Shown piece after piece: positions 1 through 8,510 of a DNA stretch of 64,000 nucleotides. A program made the translations under genes and the position numbers. The notes beneath the pieces are model-generated. The model did no database searches. It had not been told where the DNA came from and was given only the letters and a program-made list of their open reading frames with translations. Every line of letters begins with the position of its first letter. The first letter of the stretch is position 1. Source of the stretch: Ornithinibacillus bavariensis (GTDB lineage Bacteria; Bacillota; Bacilli; Bacillales; Amphibacillaceae); the NCBI RefSeq assembly GCF_050433565.1, contig NZ_JBNPWZ010000002.1:503829-567828 (forward strand). Reading direction: 5' to 3'.

Positions 1-23
1 GTAGTAGAAAGAAGGGAAAACTG

Positions 24-1097
24 TTGGAAGCATACCGTATTAATCCAAAGAACGGACTAGAATTCGGTCTTTATACATTAGGGGATCATATCGCTAACCC
101 ACATACAGGAGAAAGAATCTCAGCAAGACAACGAATAAATGAAATAATCGAATTGGCATCGTTAGCAGAGCAAGCTGGTATTGACTTTTTTAGTGTAGGA
201 GAGAGCCATCAGGAGTATTTCACAACACAAGCACACACTGTTGTATTAAGTGCGATTGCTCAAGCAACGAAAAAAATTAAACTAGCCAGCTCTTCAACGA
301 TTATCAGTACACTGGATCCTGTTCGTGTTTATGAGGATTTTGCTACTATCGATTTAATTTCTAATGGTCGTACAGAGATAGTTGCAGGTCGAGCATCAAG
401 GGTCGGTGTTTTTGAATTGCTAGGATATGATTTAAGAGATTATGAGGAATTATTTGAAGAAAAGTTTGAATTGCTACTCAAAATTAATGAGGAAGAAGTT
501 GTCAATTGGAGTGGGGAATATCGAGCACCACTCAAAAATGCAAAAATACTTCCAAGACCAGTGAACGGATCCTTACCGATATGGAGAGCCGTTGGTGGAC
601 CGCCTTCGAGTGCAATTAAGGCTGGTTATCGAGGTGTACCGATGTTTCTCGCTATGTTAGGTGGACCTGCCAATAGCTTTAAACACTCCATTGACGCATA
701 TAGGGAAGCCGCTAGACTGAACGGACATCAGCCAGATGAACTTCCAATAGCTACAGCAGGATTTTTCTATGCTGCTGAGACTACACAGCAAGCACAACGA
801 GAAACATATGACTTTATTAATGAAGGTATGAAGCTAACCAATGGACGTGGATTTCCGAAGCAGCATTTTGCTCAAGGTGCACATCCTCATGATGTGATGA
901 ATATTGGTAGCCCTGAGCTAATTATTGAAAAGATTTTATATCAGCATGAGGTTTTCGGACATCAGCGATATATTGCACAGATGGACTTTGGTGGAATTAC
1001 TTTCGATAATTTAAAACGAAATATTGATCTAATTGGTGAGAAGATTTTACCAGTAATAAAGAAGTATACTCGGGAGAAATCGGAGGGACAATCATGA
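24..1097 (+). CDS. LLM-class flavin-dependent oxidoreductase (bacterial luciferase-like)
   Basis: A 357-residue TIM-barrel protein of the luciferase-like monooxygenase class, which uses reduced FMN supplied by a partner to oxidise small organics. The N-terminus reads FGLYTLGDH and is followed by the strand/helix pattern EQAGIDFFSVGESHQ typical of the family; TEIVAGRASRVG and WRAVGGPPSS are further family-like segments. It resembles the subgroup annotated Atu2307/SP_0267. The TTG start follows a GAAGGG ribosome-binding site. The ATGA overlap with the next gene, an FMN reductase, argues that the two form a two-component flavin-diffusible monooxygenase. The substrate cannot be told from sequence. 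Confidence 0.9.
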   Translation: MEAYRINPKNGLEFGLYTLGDHIANPHTGERISARQRINEIIELASLAEQAGIDFFSVGESHQEYFTTQAHTVVLSAIAQATKKIKLASSSTIISTLDPVRVYEDFATIDLISNGRTEIVAGRASRVGVFELLGYDLRDYEELFEEKFELLLKINEEEVVNWSGEYRAPLKNAKILPRPVNGSLPIWRAVGGPPSSAIKAGYRGVPMFLAMLGGPANSFKHSIDAYREAARLNGHQPDELPIATAGFFYAAETTQQAQRETYDFINEGMKLTNGRGFPKQHFAQGAHPHDVMNIGSPELIIEKILYQHEVFGHQRYIAQMDFGGITFDNLKRNIDLIGEKILPVIKKYTREKSEGQS

Positions 1098-1660
1098 AAA
1101 TAGTAGGCTTATCCGGGTCTATTGTTGGTTCAAAAACAAGAACGGCAATGGAACATACAATAAAGATTTTAGCAGAAAAAAATCCGGATATGGAGATTAC
1201 ATTAATTGATTTAGCAGATTATGATATACAGTTTAGTGATGGCCGAAATTATTTAGAATATGAAGGAGATACTGGATTTGTTTCTAAGGTGTTGATGGAA
1301 GCGGATGCAATTATAATTGGTACACCTGTTTTTCAAGCTTCTATCCCAGCAACATTGAAGAACATTTTTGATTTATTACCTGAACGTGCGTTCATGGATA
1401 AAGTGGTTGGAATAATTATTACTGCTGGTTCGGCTAAGCATTACTTGGTTGCTGAGCAACAATTAAAGCCAATCCTATCGTATATGAAAGCAAATCTTGT
1501 TCAGTCCTATGTTTTTATTGAAGATCAGGATTTTTATCGTAAGGAAATTACAAATGATGATGTATTATTTCGACTAGAACGTTTAGTTGATGATCTTATT
1601 TTATTAGTCAAGACATACCAGTCCATGCAAGAGACGAGAGAGGCAGAATATGGATTTTAA
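1094..1660 (+). CDS. NADPH-dependent FMN reductase
   Basis: A 188-residue flavodoxin-fold reductase. The opening strand and phosphate loop (VGLSGSIVGSKTRTAM) and the later GTPVFQASIPATLKNIFD segment are the FMN-binding signatures of the NADPH-dependent FMN reductase (SsuE/ChrR-like) family. It overlaps the upstream luciferase-like gene by four bases (ATGA), so the two are very likely translationally coupled, with this protein supplying reduced FMN. A strong intrinsic terminator follows immediately, closing a two-gene operon. Confidence 0.9.
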   Translation: MKIVGLSGSIVGSKTRTAMEHTIKILAEKNPDMEITLIDLADYDIQFSDGRNYLEYEGDTGFVSKVLMEADAIIIGTPVFQASIPATLKNIFDLLPERAFMDKVVGIIITAGSAKHYLVAEQQLKPILSYMKANLVQSYVFIEDQDFYRKEITNDDVLFRLERLVDDLILLVKTYQSMQETREAEYGF

Positions 1661-1692
1661 AAGAATCTGGTGTTGAAACCAGATTCTTTCTT
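1661..1692 (+). terminator. Intrinsic terminator after the flavin operon
   Basis: Perfect 11-bp stem AAGAATCTGGT / ACCAGATTCTT around a 6-base loop, followed by TCTT. It starts at the stop codon of the FMN reductase. Confidence 0.85.
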
Positions 1693-1781
1693 AATGTATT
1701 TAAAATAGTACTGTACTTTTTACATTTGCTAGGATTATAATTATCATATTCTTTTGAACAAAATAGGAAAAGAAAAGAAGC

Positions 1782-3140
1782 GTGTATATTGTGAGAAGTA
1801 CAAAATTAAATATGAAGCAACAACTCACTTCGTTAATGAGTAAGCACTTATCAGGGAAATCGATGAGTTATAAAGAAATTATAACCATCTTTATCCCTAT
1901 TTTTGTTGATCAAGCATTCTTAATATTTATGAGTATGCTTAATACAGCCATGATAAGTTCATCAGGGGTTGCGGCTGTTAGCGCTGTAAGTATGGTAGAT
2001 TCCCTTAATATATTCCTTGTAAATGTCTTTATTGCAGTTGCAACAGGTGGAACTGTTATTGTAGCACAGTATAAGGGAACTAAAAATATGGAAATGGTCT
2101 CGAAAACAGCTGCACAGGCTGTTTCCGCTGTTACTATTCTATCCTTATTATTAAGTGTATTTGTCATTGTATTTCATTCGCCAACGATTCATCTTCTATT
2201 TGGAAATGCTGAAGCGGATGTGTTAGCCAATGCAAAGCTATATCTGATAGGTAGTGCCATATCCTATCCATTGATAGGTATTTACCAAGCGGTGTGTGGT
2301 GGTCTTCGTGGAACAGGTGATACGAAACCAGTACTTGGACTATCATTGTTTATGAACCTAACAAATGTTCTCTTGAATCTATTTTTAATAACGATATTAA
2401 ATCTGGGAATTGTTGGATTAGTTATTTCTGTTATTGTCTCTAGAACATTAGGGATGATCGCATCCGTTGTTTATTTGGTGAGATTTAATGAAACGATTCG
2501 ACTGCGTCTGAAACAGGCATTGCATATTGATCTTTCTATTCAAAAGAAGATCATGTATATCGGAATGCCATTTGCTGCGGAGCAACTATTTTTTAATGGT
2601 GGTAAATTATTAACGCAAACGTTTATTGTTTTCTTAGGTACCTATTCCTTAACGTCATATGCTATTGCAAATTCAATTGCTTGGCTTTATCAAATCGGGC
2701 CTAATTCCCTTTGTATTGCAATCGTTACAGTAGTAGGACAATGTATAGGAAGAAGAGACATAGAAGATGCTAGGAAGTTTATTAAATCGTTTTTAGGACT
2801 TTCAGCCATTTTCTTTGTGGTTTCGGCAATTATCTTTTTGCCGCTATTCCCATTAATGATGAAAATGTTTAATCCACCTGTAGAAATCATAGGTACTATT
2901 TTCATTATGGTTTTATTGAGTGCAGTTTTTCATCCGATTTTATGGTCGTTTAGCTTCTTATTACCGGCGGCATTACGTGCAGCTGGTGACTCTAAATTTA
3001 CTTCTGTAACCTCTTTATTTACGATGTGGATTGTACGTGTTGTACTTGGGTATATCTTTGGTATTACATTGGGCTATGGAATCATAGGAGTATGGATAGC
3101 GATGATTCTTGAATGGGGAGTTCGTCTATATTCGTTTTAA
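1782..3140 (+). CDS. MATE family multidrug efflux transporter, 3' end frameshifted
   Basis: A 12-helix MATE/NorM-type exporter, which couples Na+ or H+ entry to drug efflux. Two homologous halves are visible; GGLRGTGDTKP in the first and AALRAAGDSKF in the second are the repeated family motif. The GTG at 1782 and another GTG at 1791 are both possible starts; the ribosome-binding site is weak. The frame stops early (EWGVRLYSF). Reading on in the +1 frame from 3127 to 3174 gives YIRFKGHKWYAHQLI, which looks like the normal family C-terminus. The gene therefore appears frameshifted in its last 15 or so codons. All transmembrane helices are upstream, so function may be retained. Confidence 0.88.
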   Translation: MYIVRSTKLNMKQQLTSLMSKHLSGKSMSYKEIITIFIPIFVDQAFLIFMSMLNTAMISSSGVAAVSAVSMVDSLNIFLVNVFIAVATGGTVIVAQYKGTKNMEMVSKTAAQAVSAVTILSLLLSVFVIVFHSPTIHLLFGNAEADVLANAKLYLIGSAISYPLIGIYQAVCGGLRGTGDTKPVLGLSLFMNLTNVLLNLFLITILNLGIVGLVISVIVSRTLGMIASVVYLVRFNETIRLRLKQALHIDLSIQKKIMYIGMPFAAEQLFFNGGKLLTQTFIVFLGTYSLTSYAIANSIAWLYQIGPNSLCIAIVTVVGQCIGRRDIEDARKFIKSFLGLSAIFFVVSAIIFLPLFPLMMKMFNPPVEIIGTIFIMVLLSAVFHPILWSFSFLLPAALRAAGDSKFTSVTSLFTMWIVRVVLGYIFGITLGYGIIGVWIAMILEWGVRLYSF

Positions 3141-3196
3141 AGGGCATAAATGGTATGCTCATCAGTTGATATAGAACGAACTCTACGTTTTGCTAT

Positions 3197-3224
3197 TCAT
3201 GCTGCATTTTGAAATGAAGCATGA
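3197..3224 (+). terminator. Hairpin after the MATE gene
   Basis: Inverted repeat TCATGCT-g-CATTT / AAATG-a-AGCATGA with a 2-base loop, lying just after the frameshifted C-terminus. There is no long T-run, so termination strength is uncertain. Confidence 0.5.
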
Positions 3225-3287
3225 GGTTTGTCTTCAACCATAACTTATGCAACAATATAGCAGATAACTAAAAAAAGAGGTGTACGC

Positions 3288-4013
3288 ATGAAAATAGAAA
3301 TATGGTCAGATTTTGTATGTCCATTTTGTTATATAGGAAAACGTCGTTTAGAACATGCTCTAGAGCAATTTCCCTATCGTGATAAGGTTGAGTTAGAATA
3401 TAGGAGCTTTGAACTTGATCCGAATGCTGCAATTTACTCAGGTAAATCTATTCACGAAGCATTAGCAAATAAGTATGGAATGAGTTTAGATGAGGCGAGA
3501 CAAGCTAATGAGAATGTGGGCCAGCAAGCTAAGACAGTTGGTTTAGACTATGATTTTGATGGTATGAAACCGACAAATACATTTGATGCACATCGACTAG
3601 CAAAATATGCAAGTACTGTCGGAAAAGAGAAAGAGATTACGGAAAGCCTTCTTCATGCTTATTTTGTTGAAGCTAAGTTAATCAGTAATCATGATACATT
3701 ATTGGAGATAGCAGAATCTGTAGGATTAGATAGAGAAATGACTTTATCCGTTTTAAAGGATACAGACCGATTCGCAACTGAGGTTCGTAATGAAGAGATG
3801 CAAGCTCAAGCATTTGGAGCAACTGGGGTACCATTTTTCGTTATTAACCAAAAGTATGCTATTTCAGGCGCTCAACCAACGGAACTGTTTTTAAGTGCTT
3901 TAAATCAGGTATGGGAAGAAGAAGCGCCAAAGCCAAAATTGCAGAGTCTCGTTGAAGATGAATCCAATATGGTATGCACTGATGAGGGTTGTATCATACC
4001 TCCAGAAAAGTAG
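3288..4013 (+). CDS. DsbA family oxidoreductase (FrnE-like)
   Basis: A 241-residue thioredoxin-fold protein with the redox motif CPFC at residues 11-14 and the cis-proline loop GATGVPFF near residue 180, both typical of the FrnE branch of DsbA-like dithiol oxidoreductases. It has no signal peptide, so it should act in the cytoplasm on dithiol/disulphide exchange rather than in export. An extra Cys pair (CTDEGC) lies close to the C-terminus and may act as a resolving pair. The ATG start follows an AAAGAGG ribosome-binding site. It is monocistronic, ending at a terminator. Confidence 0.9.
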   Translation: MKIEIWSDFVCPFCYIGKRRLEHALEQFPYRDKVELEYRSFELDPNAAIYSGKSIHEALANKYGMSLDEARQANENVGQQAKTVGLDYDFDGMKPTNTFDAHRLAKYASTVGKEKEITESLLHAYFVEAKLISNHDTLLEIAESVGLDREMTLSVLKDTDRFATEVRNEEMQAQAFGATGVPFFVINQKYAISGAQPTELFLSALNQVWEEEAPKPKLQSLVEDESNMVCTDEGCIIPPEK

Positions 4014-4018
4014 AAAAG

Positions 4019-4050
4019 TGACCTTGCCGATAAGGCAATGGTCATTTTTT
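4019..4050 (+). terminator. Intrinsic terminator after FrnE-like gene
   Basis: Stem TGACC-TTGCC / GGCAA-t-GGTCA with one bulge, followed by six T residues. Confidence 0.85.
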
Positions 4051-4147
4051 CTATATAAAATTACCATCCCTCTTGAATACTACATAATTGCTGGATAGGT
4101 TGGAACAATAAAAGTAGTGTTTTATATGATTTTAGGAGGTAGACATT

Positions 4148-4423
4148 TTGCCACAGGTTAATTTACATGAAAAGCTACAACGGGTAAGTGAAATGGTGAA
4201 TGATGCCCAAGAGGCTGTAATACAAGCTCAGGGTCAGAATCTACATGTGTTAGAGCATGCGTATAGCTTACTTAAACAAGCAGAGAATGAGTTAAAAAAT
4301 GTTCAAAATCAAGCTGGGGCCGAAGCAACTGAGAATCCACAGTTCCAACAGGCTTTTGAGGAATTACATGATGTCCGACAGCAAGTACAAGAGGCACAGC
4401 AAAATATTGCGGACATCCCATAA
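4148..4423 (+). CDS. Small coiled-coil protein, possibly DUF2524/YtzC-like
   Basis: A 91-residue acidic, Gln-rich helical protein with no signal peptide or membrane segment. Heptad-like spacing of Leu/Val across most of its length suggests a coiled coil. The size and composition recall the small Bacillus YtzC (DUF2524) family, but I cannot confirm this. The TTG start is 8 bases after a perfect AGGAGG, which makes it a real gene despite the rare start codon. A hairpin follows the stop codon. Confidence 0.75.
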   Translation: MPQVNLHEKLQRVSEMVNDAQEAVIQAQGQNLHVLEHAYSLLKQAENELKNVQNQAGAEATENPQFQQAFEELHDVRQQVQEAQQNIADIP

Positions 4424-4427
4424 CTAT

Positions 4428-4467
4428 GAGGAAGGAAAGCTTCATTCGAAGTATACCTTCCTCTTAT
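4428..4467 (+). terminator. Hairpin after the small coiled-coil gene
   Basis: GAGGAAGG / CCTTCCTC stem with an inner partly paired loop, followed by TTATT. A 61-codon frame running through it (4426-4611) is therefore unlikely to be a gene. Confidence 0.6.
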
Positions 4468-4624
4468 TATGTTTTTGAAATAGTAAAAAGGACCCTTTAT
4501 ACTCAACAGAAACCTCTTATGAAATGGTACTTTCGAATCAAAAATTGTCATATCGACTTTATTCGAAACCTTCGTAAGATAGTTGACGTAATACTGTTGA
4601 CTATCTATTAAGGGGATGAATTAT

Positions 4625-5431
4625 TTGAAGAAATGGTTAGTAGGAATTGCTTTCGTTTTTACTTCGTTTACTCTTGCTGCATGTAGCGAAAGTGCAGAGG
4701 AAGTCTATACAAAGGCATTAGAGGCAGCGGAGAAAATGGAAAGTGCAGAAGTTAGTACAGTTTTGAATCAAGAAATATCAATGGCAAATGAGGGGAAAGT
4801 AACTATTGAAAGCGATATGGAAGGTTCTGTGGTATTAGAGCCATTAGCAATGCACCAAAAGGGTAAAATGGCTATGTCCTTAGAGGGCGAGGAGTCACTT
4901 AATATGGATACAGAGATTTATCTTGTGGATGATGAAATGTATGTGTTTGAGTCACTCACGAATCAATGGATAAAGGCTGATAGTTCATTAATACCTATAG
5001 AAACATTAACGGCGGATCAACCAAATGTCACAGAACAACTTAAGATGGTAGAAGACTATATTCAGGATCTTGAATTTGAAGAAAAGGATAATGAGTTTAT
5101 ATACAAGCTAACTGCTGATGGTGAGGATTTTAAAAAGCTTACGCAGCAAATGTTAGAGGAATACCTTCCAAAGGATATTACAAATGAAATTGGTGATTTA
5201 TCAACACTATTAGAAGAGATGGATATTAAAAAATTATCTGTTGAGATGGTTTTGGACAACAAAACATACGACTTAAAGAAATATAATCTCGTTATGGAAA
5301 TGACAATGAATGTTGAAGGCGAAGATATTTCTATTATCCAAAATGTGAAATCAACCTATAAAAAAATCAACACAATTGATAAGATAGAAGTTCCACAGGA
5401 AGTAAAAGATGACGCAGTTGATGCTTCTTGA
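4625..5431 (+). CDS. Membrane-anchored lipoprotein, DUF6612-like
   Basis: A 268-residue exported lipoprotein. The first 20 residues form a lipoprotein signal with lipobox LAAC, giving Cys20 as the lipidation site on the outer face of the membrane. The rest is acidic and looks like an all-beta LolA/LppX-like binding fold; the family called DUF6612 has this layout. I chose the TTG at 4625 rather than the ATG at 4616. The AGGGG ribosome-binding site abuts the ATG but is 9 bases from the TTG. No partner genes are adjacent, and the role is unknown. Confidence 0.8.
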   Translation: MKKWLVGIAFVFTSFTLAACSESAEEVYTKALEAAEKMESAEVSTVLNQEISMANEGKVTIESDMEGSVVLEPLAMHQKGKMAMSLEGEESLNMDTEIYLVDDEMYVFESLTNQWIKADSSLIPIETLTADQPNVTEQLKMVEDYIQDLEFEEKDNEFIYKLTADGEDFKKLTQQMLEEYLPKDITNEIGDLSTLLEEMDIKKLSVEMVLDNKTYDLKKYNLVMEMTMNVEGEDISIIQNVKSTYKKINTIDKIEVPQEVKDDAVDAS

Positions 5432-5447
5432 TTTTAAAAGCAAGAAC

Positions 5448-5483
5448 AAGGATTGGTCTAAAGAGATCAATCCTTCCTTTTTG
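5448..5483 (+). terminator. Intrinsic terminator after lipoprotein gene
   Basis: AAGGATTG / CAATCCTT stem followed by CCTTTTTG. Confidence 0.8.
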
Positions 5484-5702
5484 TAGAAATATCCTATATC
5501 TCCTTATTTCCCCCTATTTCAATTCATAAATCATAATTTTCCAATAATAAACACCGGCTTGAGAGCTAGGTACTAAGTTATGATACAGAAATGTAAAGTT
5601 GCTCTAAAGTTGATGAAATCTAGTAATGATATACTCTTCATAGTAGATTTTTAAATAAAGAGAAAGAGATACTACGAGAATAAGAGGAAAGCAGGGGAAA
5701 GC

Positions 5703-6809
5703 TTGAGAAAACTAACCGCAATTACCTTCGCTGTTACCGTACTATTTGGTAGTACAATAAATAGTGTTCAAGTTTTTGCAGATTCGAAGGATGATCTACA
5801 AGATATTCAGAAGCAACGTCAAGATATAAAAAACAATCTGTCAGGTGCGCAAGCAAAAATTGCAGATGTAATGGCTGAAATAGACGATTTAAATGAGGAA
5901 ATTCAACGTGTAAACGAGGAAATTTCTCAAAAACAAGAAGTGATTGATCAGACTGATAATAAAATACAAGGTACTGTTCAAGAAATTGGGAAGCTTCAGC
6001 AGGAAATCGCGGAGCTTCAGGATGATATTAAAAAGCGTCAGGATATCCTGGAAAAAAGGATGTCTTCCTACCAAAAAACGGGTGGTTCTATAAGCTATCT
6101 AGAGGTTTTATTTGGAGCGCAAAGCTTTACGGACTTTATTAGCCGAGCCGCCATAGTAAGTACTATTACAGACTCAGATAGTGAACTAATCGATCAATTA
6201 GATTCAGATATAAAAACAGTGGAAGAAAAGAAGCTTGAGTCTCTAAATAAGCTTGATCAATTAAATGAAATGAGAAAAGAGCAAGAAGAAAATCTTGCTG
6301 CTATTCAGGGGAAAAAACAAGCAAATGAGAATAGTAAGCATAAACTTGAGAAAAAACAATCCGATTTACTAACCAACATTAACGAATTGAAGTCAAAGGA
6401 TAGTAACCTTGCAAAAGTGGAATCAGATGTAAAGGCAAGTATTGCTGCTGAAGAAGCTAGAAAAGCAAGAGAACTGGAACAAAAGTCAAGTGGAACTGGC
6501 CAACCAATCAAGAATGTAAAGGGTAAAACCATTACTGTTACCGCTACTGCATATACTGCAAGCTGTGAAGGGTGCTCTGGTGTAACAAAAACAGGAATAA
6601 ACTTAAAAGCTAATCCAAATGCCAAAGTTATTGCTGTTGACCCATCTGTTATCCCACTAGGATCAGTGGTTTATGTAGAGGGTTATGGCTATGCGATAGC
6701 AGGTGATGTTGGTTCAGCTATAAAGGGCAATAGAATAGATGTATTTGTATCCTCCCAAGCAAAAGCATTAAAATGGGGAGTAAAAAAACTTAAAGTAACC
6801 ATACAGTAA
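5703..6809 (+). CDS. Secreted coiled-coil plus 3D-domain cell-wall protein
   Basis: A 368-residue exported protein. Residues 1-26 form a signal peptide ending VFA. Two long coiled-coil stretches (about 30-115 and 160-265) resemble the N-terminal region of the CwlO/YvcE peptidoglycan hydrolases. The C-terminal 80 or so residues are a 3D domain, named for its three Asp: IAVDP, AGDVGSA and NRIDVF. In MltA-type lytic transglycosylases and in the YocH/YuiC proteins, this domain carries the catalytic Asp. The likely role is trimming peptidoglycan outside the cell. The TTG start follows GCAGGGG. It stands alone between terminators. Confidence 0.88.
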   Translation: MRKLTAITFAVTVLFGSTINSVQVFADSKDDLQDIQKQRQDIKNNLSGAQAKIADVMAEIDDLNEEIQRVNEEISQKQEVIDQTDNKIQGTVQEIGKLQQEIAELQDDIKKRQDILEKRMSSYQKTGGSISYLEVLFGAQSFTDFISRAAIVSTITDSDSELIDQLDSDIKTVEEKKLESLNKLDQLNEMRKEQEENLAAIQGKKQANENSKHKLEKKQSDLLTNINELKSKDSNLAKVESDVKASIAAEEARKARELEQKSSGTGQPIKNVKGKTITVTATAYTASCEGCSGVTKTGINLKANPNAKVIAVDPSVIPLGSVVYVEGYGYAIAGDVGSAIKGNRIDVFVSSQAKALKWGVKKLKVTIQ

Positions 6810-6810
6810 T

Positions 6811-6858
6811 AGAGATGTGTGCTTTTGTTTACTAGACAAAAGCCACATCTCTTTTTTT
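6811..6858 (+). terminator. Strong intrinsic terminator after the 3D-domain gene
   Basis: AGAGATGTG-t-GCTTTTGT pairs with ACAAAAGC-CACATCTCT, followed by a run of at least six T residues. Confidence 0.95.
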
Positions 6859-6909
6859 TATCTAAGGATTCCTTTATACTAGAAGGATGATTGTATAGGA
6901 GGATATAGA

Positions 6910-7365
6910 ATGTCTGTAATAAAACAATTTAATTTAACACGAACATCCCTATTAACGTTTTTAAGTGAGTTAGATGAAGAAGCTTTGGACAAGAAAACAA
7001 ATTACTTTGACAATACGATTCGTTGGTATATTGGTAACACTTTATTTATGGATGAGAAATTGTTATTTGTTAGTAAACAATCTCGAAAACTTCCTGAGGA
7101 ATATGCCCAATTATTTAGTTCGGATATTCTTTCGTCCGAATGGACAATAAAAGCACCATCACTAGAACAGCTAATAAATGATTTAGAGGACCAACAAAAT
7201 CGTATTAATAACTTTGATGAGTTTTTCTGGAAATCAAATGTAAAGTTTAAGGTTCCTTATGGGCATGTGGAAACACACGGTGACTTGTTAATAATGCTGG
7301 CGCATCGTGAGGCAGAAATTTTAGGTAGAATGAAAGCGATGAAGCAAGTAGTGGAGGCTGAATAA
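6910..7365 (+). CDS. DinB-like four-helix-bundle protein
   Basis: A 151-residue helical protein resembling the DinB/YfiT superfamily: an N-terminal helix (FNLTRTSLLTFLSELDEE), then a short HGD...MLAHREAEILGRM region near the end, where DinB proteins place metal-binding His. Most DinB-like proteins have unknown substrates; some are thiol transferases. The start is certain (AGGAGG, then ATG 7 bases later). It is monocistronic with its own terminator. The family call rests on overall pattern. Confidence 0.65.
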   Translation: MSVIKQFNLTRTSLLTFLSELDEEALDKKTNYFDNTIRWYIGNTLFMDEKLLFVSKQSRKLPEEYAQLFSSDILSSEWTIKAPSLEQLINDLEDQQNRINNFDEFFWKSNVKFKVPYGHVETHGDLLIMLAHREAEILGRMKAMKQVVEAE

Positions 7366-7369
7366 AGAC

Positions 7370-7402
7370 ATCCAGAGTCGGAAAATCGACTTTGGATTTT
7401 TT
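7370..7402 (+). terminator. Intrinsic terminator after DinB-like gene
   Basis: ATCCAGAGTCG / CGACTTTGGAT, 11-bp stem with one G-U pair, then TTTTTT. Confidence 0.92.
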
Positions 7403-7531
7403 TAGTTATAGAATTATGGCTATTTAGTAGTTATGGTGAAGAAAAGTTAGAAAAATTAAAAGGAAATGGAAAAGAAGTGTCGAAATAATTATGTAGTTAT
7501 TAAATGGATTAAGTTGAAGGGAGAGTAGCAA

Positions 7532-7678
7532 ATGGAAAGTGAACAAAAAAGATCCCCATTTTATAAAAACTTTTTATTTTGGTTTCTACTATTACTTATT
7601 GGTTGTGCGGTGTTTGGATTTGTAAAAGGGGACGAACTCCCAAATTGGTTGGAATTTATTCGAAGATTATTACGTTAA
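7532..7678 (+). CDS. Small single-span membrane protein, 48 residues
   Basis: A 48-codon gene beginning MESEQKRSPF with a hydrophobic segment at about residues 14-30 (FLFWFLLLLIGCAVFGF) and a basic tail (EFIRRLLR). The GAAGGGAG ribosome-binding site is correctly spaced from the ATG, and a terminator follows about 50 bases downstream, so this is probably expressed. No family recognised. Confidence 0.7.
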   Translation: MESEQKRSPFYKNFLFWFLLLLIGCAVFGFVKGDELPNWLEFIRRLLR

Positions 7679-7725
7679 TTAACTCTATTATTTAATAGTT
7701 TGCTATGATCAAAGTTATAGTAGAG

Positions 7726-7762
7726 AGGTCCCTCATTGTAATAAAAGGGACCTTCTTTCTAG
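7726..7762 (+). terminator. Intrinsic terminator after the small membrane protein
   Basis: AGGTCCCT / AGGGACCT stem followed by TCTTTCT. It lies just beyond the 3' end of the convergent isochorismatase-like gene. Confidence 0.75.
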
Positions 7763-8293
7763 TTATTTATACATTTCTTCATATTCTTCAAAATCCTGTA
7801 CCTCGATTACATCAGACCAATGTAAAACGGTTCCTACAAAATCTCTTATATCTAAACCTCTCATTTCATAGGTTTCATCCGTATTTACAGTTCCTGTAGC
7901 ATCTTCAATAAATGTAACCTTATATCCACGATCATAAGCAGAAATTGCTGTGAACATACAACAAAACTCTGTATTAAATCCAGTAATGAAAAGATGCTCT
8001 ACACCTAGTTCTTCAAGTAAGGTAGCAAGATTGGTTTGAAAAAATGCACTAGGAGTTTCCTTCTCAATAATGTAATCTGCATATTCTTTTAGATTGGAAA
8101 CGATTTGTGAGCCTTCAGAATACCTATGAAGTTGGCTTTCTTCATGTTGATCGAAATGTTGAACGAATATAACAGGTTCTTTTTTGCTTTTACAATTTTG
8201 AATTATACTCTCTATTAAGAATAATTCTTCTTTAAAGTCACGAAAATTTACAATTCCGTATTGAACATCAATAACTAATAGGGCTTTTTTCAT
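7763..8293 (-). CDS. Cysteine hydrolase, isochorismatase family
   Basis: A 176-residue protein of the isochorismatase-like cysteine hydrolases (nicotinamidases, N-carbamoyl hydrolases and related). The Asp-Lys-Cys triad is visible: Asp9 in ALLVIDVQYG, the Lys in IIEKETPSAF, and the Cys in NTEFCCMFTA, preceded by the family cis-peptide region ITGFNTEF. The ATG start follows AAAGGA. It is transcribed convergently with the small membrane gene. The substrate is unknown; no NAD or siderophore genes are adjacent. Confidence 0.88.
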   Translation of the reverse strand: MKKALLVIDVQYGIVNFRDFKEELFLIESIIQNCKSKKEPVIFVQHFDQHEESQLHRYSEGSQIVSNLKEYADYIIEKETPSAFFQTNLATLLEELGVEHLFITGFNTEFCCMFTAISAYDRGYKVTFIEDATGTVNTDETYEMRGLDIRDFVGTVLHWSDVIEVQDFEEYEEMYK

Positions 8294-8510
8294 ATATAAA
8301 ATCCTTTCTTTGTTAGTTATGAATTTTTAGAGATGGAATACCACATGATGTTAAGCCTCCTAGTAATAGTAAATAATTATTCTATTTATATTTCGATAGT
8401 TAGTATAGAATTCCTGCTTTATCATAAATAGTTATTATCTTGATGGATAAGTCATGATAAAATAGATTAACAGAATTTTTAAAAGTCAGAATTATAGTGA
8501 GGGTACTAGC

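Noticed and set aside
4426..4611. 61-codon frame between two genes
   Set aside because: It begins inside a hairpin that ends the preceding gene and has no good ribosome-binding site.
5500..5702. Possible c-di-AMP (ydaO) riboswitch upstream of the 3D-domain protein
   Set aside because: Such genes often carry this riboswitch, but I could not find its conserved sequence blocks or a following terminator.
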